Shown: one piece after another, positions 61,352-64,000 of the stretch
Layout of the letters: every line of letters begins with the position of its first letter
How positions within the stretch are numbered: position 1 is the first letter of the stretch
Origin: Palleronia caenipelagi
GTDB lineage: Bacteria; Pseudomonadota; Alphaproteobacteria; Rhodobacterales; Rhodobacteraceae
Length of the DNA: 64,000 nt
Direction: 5' to 3'
NCBI RefSeq assembly: GCF_007004065.1
Contig: NZ_VFSV01000004.1
Coordinates: 110,823 to 174,822, forward strand
Position numbers and translations under genes: made by a program
The notes under the pieces: model-generated
What the model was told of the DNA's origin: nothing
The model's database searches: none
What the model saw: only the letters and a program-made list of their open reading frames with translations

Positions 61352-63523
61352 TCAGCCGCGACGCTGTGCCTTTAGCTCCAGCCGTCGGGCGTGAAGCACC
61401 GGTTCCGTGTAGCCGGAGGGCTGTTCACGTCCCTCGAAGACCAGATCGCAGGCGGCCTGATACGCGATGCCGTCGAAGCCCGGCGCCATGGGCTGGTACT
61501 CCGGGTCGTCCGCGTTCTGGCGGTCTACCACTTCGGCCATCTGCTGCATGATCTCGGACACTTCCTGACGGCTGATGATGTCGTGATGCAGCCAGTTGGC
61601 GATGTGCTGGGCGGAGATCCGGCAGGTGGCGCGGTCTTCCATCAATCCCACATCATTCATGTCCGGCACCTTGGAGCATCCGACCCCCTGATCGATCCAG
61701 CGCACGACATAGCCGAGGATGCCCTGTGCGTTATTCTCAACCTCGCGGCGGACCTGTTCGGGCGTCCAGCGACGATAGGAGGCCAGCGGAATATCCAACA
61801 GAGCCTCCAGATGCGCACGGCGACCGACCTTAGAGAGCCCGGCCTGCACCGCCATTACATCCACCCGGTGGTAATGGGTGGCGTGGAGCGTGGCCGCGGT
61901 CGGGCTCGGCACCCAGGCGCAATTGGCTCCGGCACGCGGGTGCTCGATCTTTTGCTCCAGCATCGCCGCCATCTTGTCCGGCATGGCCCACATGCCCTTG
62001 CCGATCTGAGCCTTGCCCGACAGCCCGCATTCGAGACCGATATCCACGTTGCGGTTCTCATAGGCGCCGATCCAGTCCTTGCGCTTGATGAAGTCTTTGC
62101 GGCTGAAGGGCCCGGCCTCCATCGAGGTGTGAATCTCGTCGCCGGTGCGGTCGAGAAAGCCCGTGTTGATAAAGCAGACCCGGTGTTTTGCCGCGCGGAT
62201 GCATTCCTTGAGGTTGGCGCTGGTGCGGCGCTCCTCATCCATGATGCCGAGCTTGACGGTATAGGCGGGCAGGCCCAGAGCATCCTCGACGGCGCTGAAG
62301 ACTTCATTGGCAAAGGCCACCTCTTCGGGACCGTGCATCTTGGGCTTGACCACATAGACCGAGCCGGTGACCGAGTTCCGCGGGCCGTTGGCCTTGTTCA
62401 GGTCATGCATGGCGATCAGCGTGGTGATCACCGCATCCATCAGCCCCTCAAACACCTCGTTGCCGTCGCGATCCAGAATGGCCGGGTTGGTCATCAGGTG
62501 ACCCACATTGCGCACCAACAGGAGCGCGCGCCCTTTCAGCACCAGCTCCGATCCGTCGGGCGCGGTGTAGCAGCGATCTCCGTGCAGACGGCGTGTCATC
62601 TCCCTGCCGCCCTTGGTGAAGGTCTCTTCCAGGTCGCCTTTCATCAGGCCGAGCCAGTTGCGATAGGCCAGCGCTTTGTCGGCACCATCGACGCAAGCGA
62701 CCGAATCTTCCATGTCGATGATCGCCGACATGGCGGATTCCAGCACCACATCCGCCAGCCCTGAGGGCGAGGTCGTGCCGATGGGGTGAGAGGCGTCGAA
62801 GACCAGTTCCACATGCAGCCCGTTGTTGCGCAAGAGCACCGAGTTCGGCTGATCGGCGGCGCCTGTATATCCTGCAAAGGCAGCAGGATTTTTCAGCGGT
62901 GCGCCGTCCACCTGCAACTGCCCGTCCACGATGGTGTAGGTGGAGGCCCGCACATGGCTGACAGCTTCGAGCGGGAAGATCTCGTCGAGGAACACCGCTG
63001 CCCGGGCCACGACCCGAGAGCCGCGCCCATCATCGAAGCCGCCCGCAGGGGGCAACGGACCCATGGCATCCGTGCCGTAAAGACTGTCGTAGAGACTGCC
63101 CCAGCGCGCATTGGCGGCGTTCAGCACGAACCGCGCATTGGTCGAAGGCACCACGAGCTGTGGGCCGGGCACCGAGGCGATCTCGGGGTCAGTATTAGCA
63201 GTCTCGATGCTGAAATCGTCGCCCTCGGGGACCAGATAGCCGATCTCTTCAAGGAAGGATTTGTAGAGCTTAGAGTCGTGGGGTTTGTCCCGGTGGGTTT
63301 TGTGCCAGTCATCGATCTGCGTCTGGATTTCCGCCCGCCGGGCCAGAAGCTCCCGGTTGCGGGGCGCAAAGCGGTGCAGGATGTCGGATAAAGCCGCCCA
63401 AAACCGTTCTTCCGGGATATTCAACCCTGGCAGGACACTGTCGTCGACAAACCGTTTCAGCGTAGGGTCGATGTTGAGATCATGGGATTGGATACGGTTC
63501 GAATGATCGGTCGAGATCGTCAT
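61352..63523 (-). CDS. glcB: Malate synthase G
   Basis: A 723-residue enzyme, the exact usual length for the G form. It condenses glyoxylate with acetyl-CoA into malate. Typical blocks are [79 protein letters not shown] and [23 protein letters not shown] seven bases before ATG 63523 supports that start over an upstream in-frame codon. It gives a second route for glyoxylate next to the Bhc cycle. No isocitrate lyase is in the window. A gap of 239 bases separates it from the IS element. Confidence 0.96.
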   Translation of the reverse strand: MTISTDHSNRIQSHDLNIDPTLKRFVDDSVLPGLNIPEERFWAALSDILHRFAPRNRELLARRAEIQTQIDDWHKTHRDKPHDSKLYKSFLEEIGYLVPEGDDFSIETANTDPEIASVPGPQLVVPSTNARFVLNAANARWGSLYDSLYGTDAMGPLPPAGGFDDGRGSRVVARAAVFLDEIFPLEAVSHVRASTYTIVDGQLQVDGAPLKNPAAFAGYTGAADQPNSVLLRNNGLHVELVFDASHPIGTTSPSGLADVVLESAMSAIIDMEDSVACVDGADKALAYRNWLGLMKGDLEETFTKGGREMTRRLHGDRCYTAPDGSELVLKGRALLLVRNVGHLMTNPAILDRDGNEVFEGLMDAVITTLIAMHDLNKANGPRNSVTGSVYVVKPKMHGPEEVAFANEVFSAVEDALGLPAYTVKLGIMDEERRTSANLKECIRAAKHRVCFINTGFLDRTGDEIHTSMEAGPFSRKDFIKRKDWIGAYENRNVDIGLECGLSGKAQIGKGMWAMPDKMAAMLEQKIEHPRAGANCAWVPSPTAATLHATHYHRVDVMAVQAGLSKVGRRAHLEALLDIPLASYRRWTPEQVRREVENNAQGILGYVVRWIDQGVGCSKVPDMNDVGLMEDRATCRISAQHIANWLHHDIISRQEVSEIMQQMAEVVDRQNADDPEYQPMAPGFDGIAYQAACDLVFEGREQPSGYTEPVLHARRLELKAQRRG

Positions 63524-63625
63524 GGTGTCATCCTTTGCCAAGACAGCACCCGGCCCAGCCGGAGCGCGTTGGAGATCAGATACTCAATTTTCGTCAGATG
63601 CGATAGCACACCACCGGATATCTGC

Positions 63626-63672
63626 GACGGGGGCCGGTCTCCTTTGGGTAACGAAGACAAGGGGCCGGTCCC
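63626..63672. repeat. Two copies of a GGGGCCGGTC element upstream of glcB
   Basis: GACGGGGGCCGGTCTC (63626-63641) is followed after 14 bases by GACAAGGGGCCGGTCCC (63656-63672). A closely related GACGGGGACCAGTCTC lies at 61338-61353, directly at the end of glcB. The role is unknown; they may be a short dispersed repeat. Confidence 0.35.
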
Positions 63673-63762
63673 AGATGCAAGTTTGGGTTACATACGTCAC
63701 ACTAGGTGTTTGATCCCACGGTTTGATGGTGTGATCCTTTCTCAGGAATGGAAGGAAGCATT

Positions 63763-64000
63763 ATGGGACAAGTTCGTCACGGGAGCGCCTCGACCACGCA
63801 CGCTGTCAGAGCTGCAATACAGCGATCGCAAGCTTCGCTCGCGCAGCTGAGCAAGGAGCTGGGCATCAATCCCAAGACCGTCGCGAAGTGGCGCAAGCGG
63901 GCGACGGTGGAGGACTTGAAGACTGGGCCGAGGGAGCCGCGTTCGACCGTTCTCACCGAAGCGGAGGAGGCCATGATTGTCGCATTCCGGCGTCATACGC
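63763..64000 (+). mobile_element. IS481-family transposase, 5' part (cut by the window edge)
   Basis: The frame from ATG 63763 to the window end (79 residues) reads MGQVRHGSASTTHAVRAAIQ, then a helix-turn-helix (SLAQLSKELGINPKTVAKWRKR) and PREPRSTVLTEAEEAMIVAF. This N-terminus is typical of widespread IS481-type transposases, whose DDE domain would follow outside the window. The frame is intact as far as seen. The left end of the element probably lies between 63690 and 63735, but I could not identify the terminal repeat without the right end. Confidence 0.8.

Noticed and set aside
1..64000. CRISPR array, tRNA, rRNA or prophage genes
   Set aside because: No regularly spaced repeats, cloverleaf genes, rRNA blocks or phage structural genes were seen by reading both strands; a covariance-model scan was not possible.

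Overview
This window reads as chromosomal DNA of a high-GC alphaproteobacterium, most likely an aerobic anoxygenic phototroph of the Rhodobacterales (roseobacter or Rhodobacter type). The basis is bacteriochlorophyll and carotenoid genes (bchO, bchD, bchI, crtA, crtI, crtB) with two TGT-N12-ACA PpsR-type sites, a beta-hydroxyaspartate cycle operon (bhcABCD with an IclR regulator), and the gene style: dense, many 1-8 base start/stop overlaps, many ABC transporters. No rRNA, tRNA, CRISPR array or prophage was seen. The only mobile element is the start of an IS481-type transposase at the right edge.

Layout. 1-431: end of an unrecognised + strand gene. 558-722: a compact minus-strand RNA gene candidate, with an 18-residue ORF behind an unusually long Shine-Dalgarno sequence. 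854-8225 (minus): a Na/Pi cotransporter, then a DeoR-controlled glycerol-3-phosphate-type ABC importer with a phosphodiesterase. 8368-14226 (plus): a HAD protein, a lone Lrp-type sensor domain and a five-gene branched-chain-amino-acid-type ABC importer. 14316-15623: hslU. 15666-22904 (minus): a LacI-controlled alpha-glucoside-type ABC importer carrying a GH63-like hydrolase, probably for an uptake-and-cleave route for a glycosylated compatible solute. 23316-30432: purine ring degradation (puuD, uraH, puuE-uraD fusion, allA, a nucleobase permease, ureidoglycine aminohydrolase). 30441-35864: bhcR and bhcABCD. 35861-37767: a racemase and a DegT-type aminotransferase. 37980-42550: xdhABC. 42719-45028: tex. 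45044-51882: photosynthesis genes. 51913-56543: an MttB-superfamily methyltransferase, a LysR regulator and an N-methylproline-demethylase-like flavoprotein. 56720-61194: a four-subunit 2-oxoacid:ferredoxin oxidoreductase preceded by an FNR-like box. 61352-63523: malate synthase G. 63763-64000: IS481 transposase start.

How the genes fit together. The clearest theme is purine nitrogen and carbon use. XdhAB makes urate, PuuD, UraH and UraD convert it to allantoin, PuuE opens the ring, and the aminohydrolase and AllA release glyoxylate. The neighbouring Bhc enzymes turn glyoxylate plus glycine into aspartate/oxaloacetate without CO2 loss, and malate synthase G offers a second glyoxylate exit. 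The one enzyme missing from the window is allantoate amidohydrolase. A second, more speculative theme is demethylation of a quaternary amine such as proline betaine by the MttB-like protein followed by the StcD-like protein. All functions come from reading motifs and gene order; no database search was possible.
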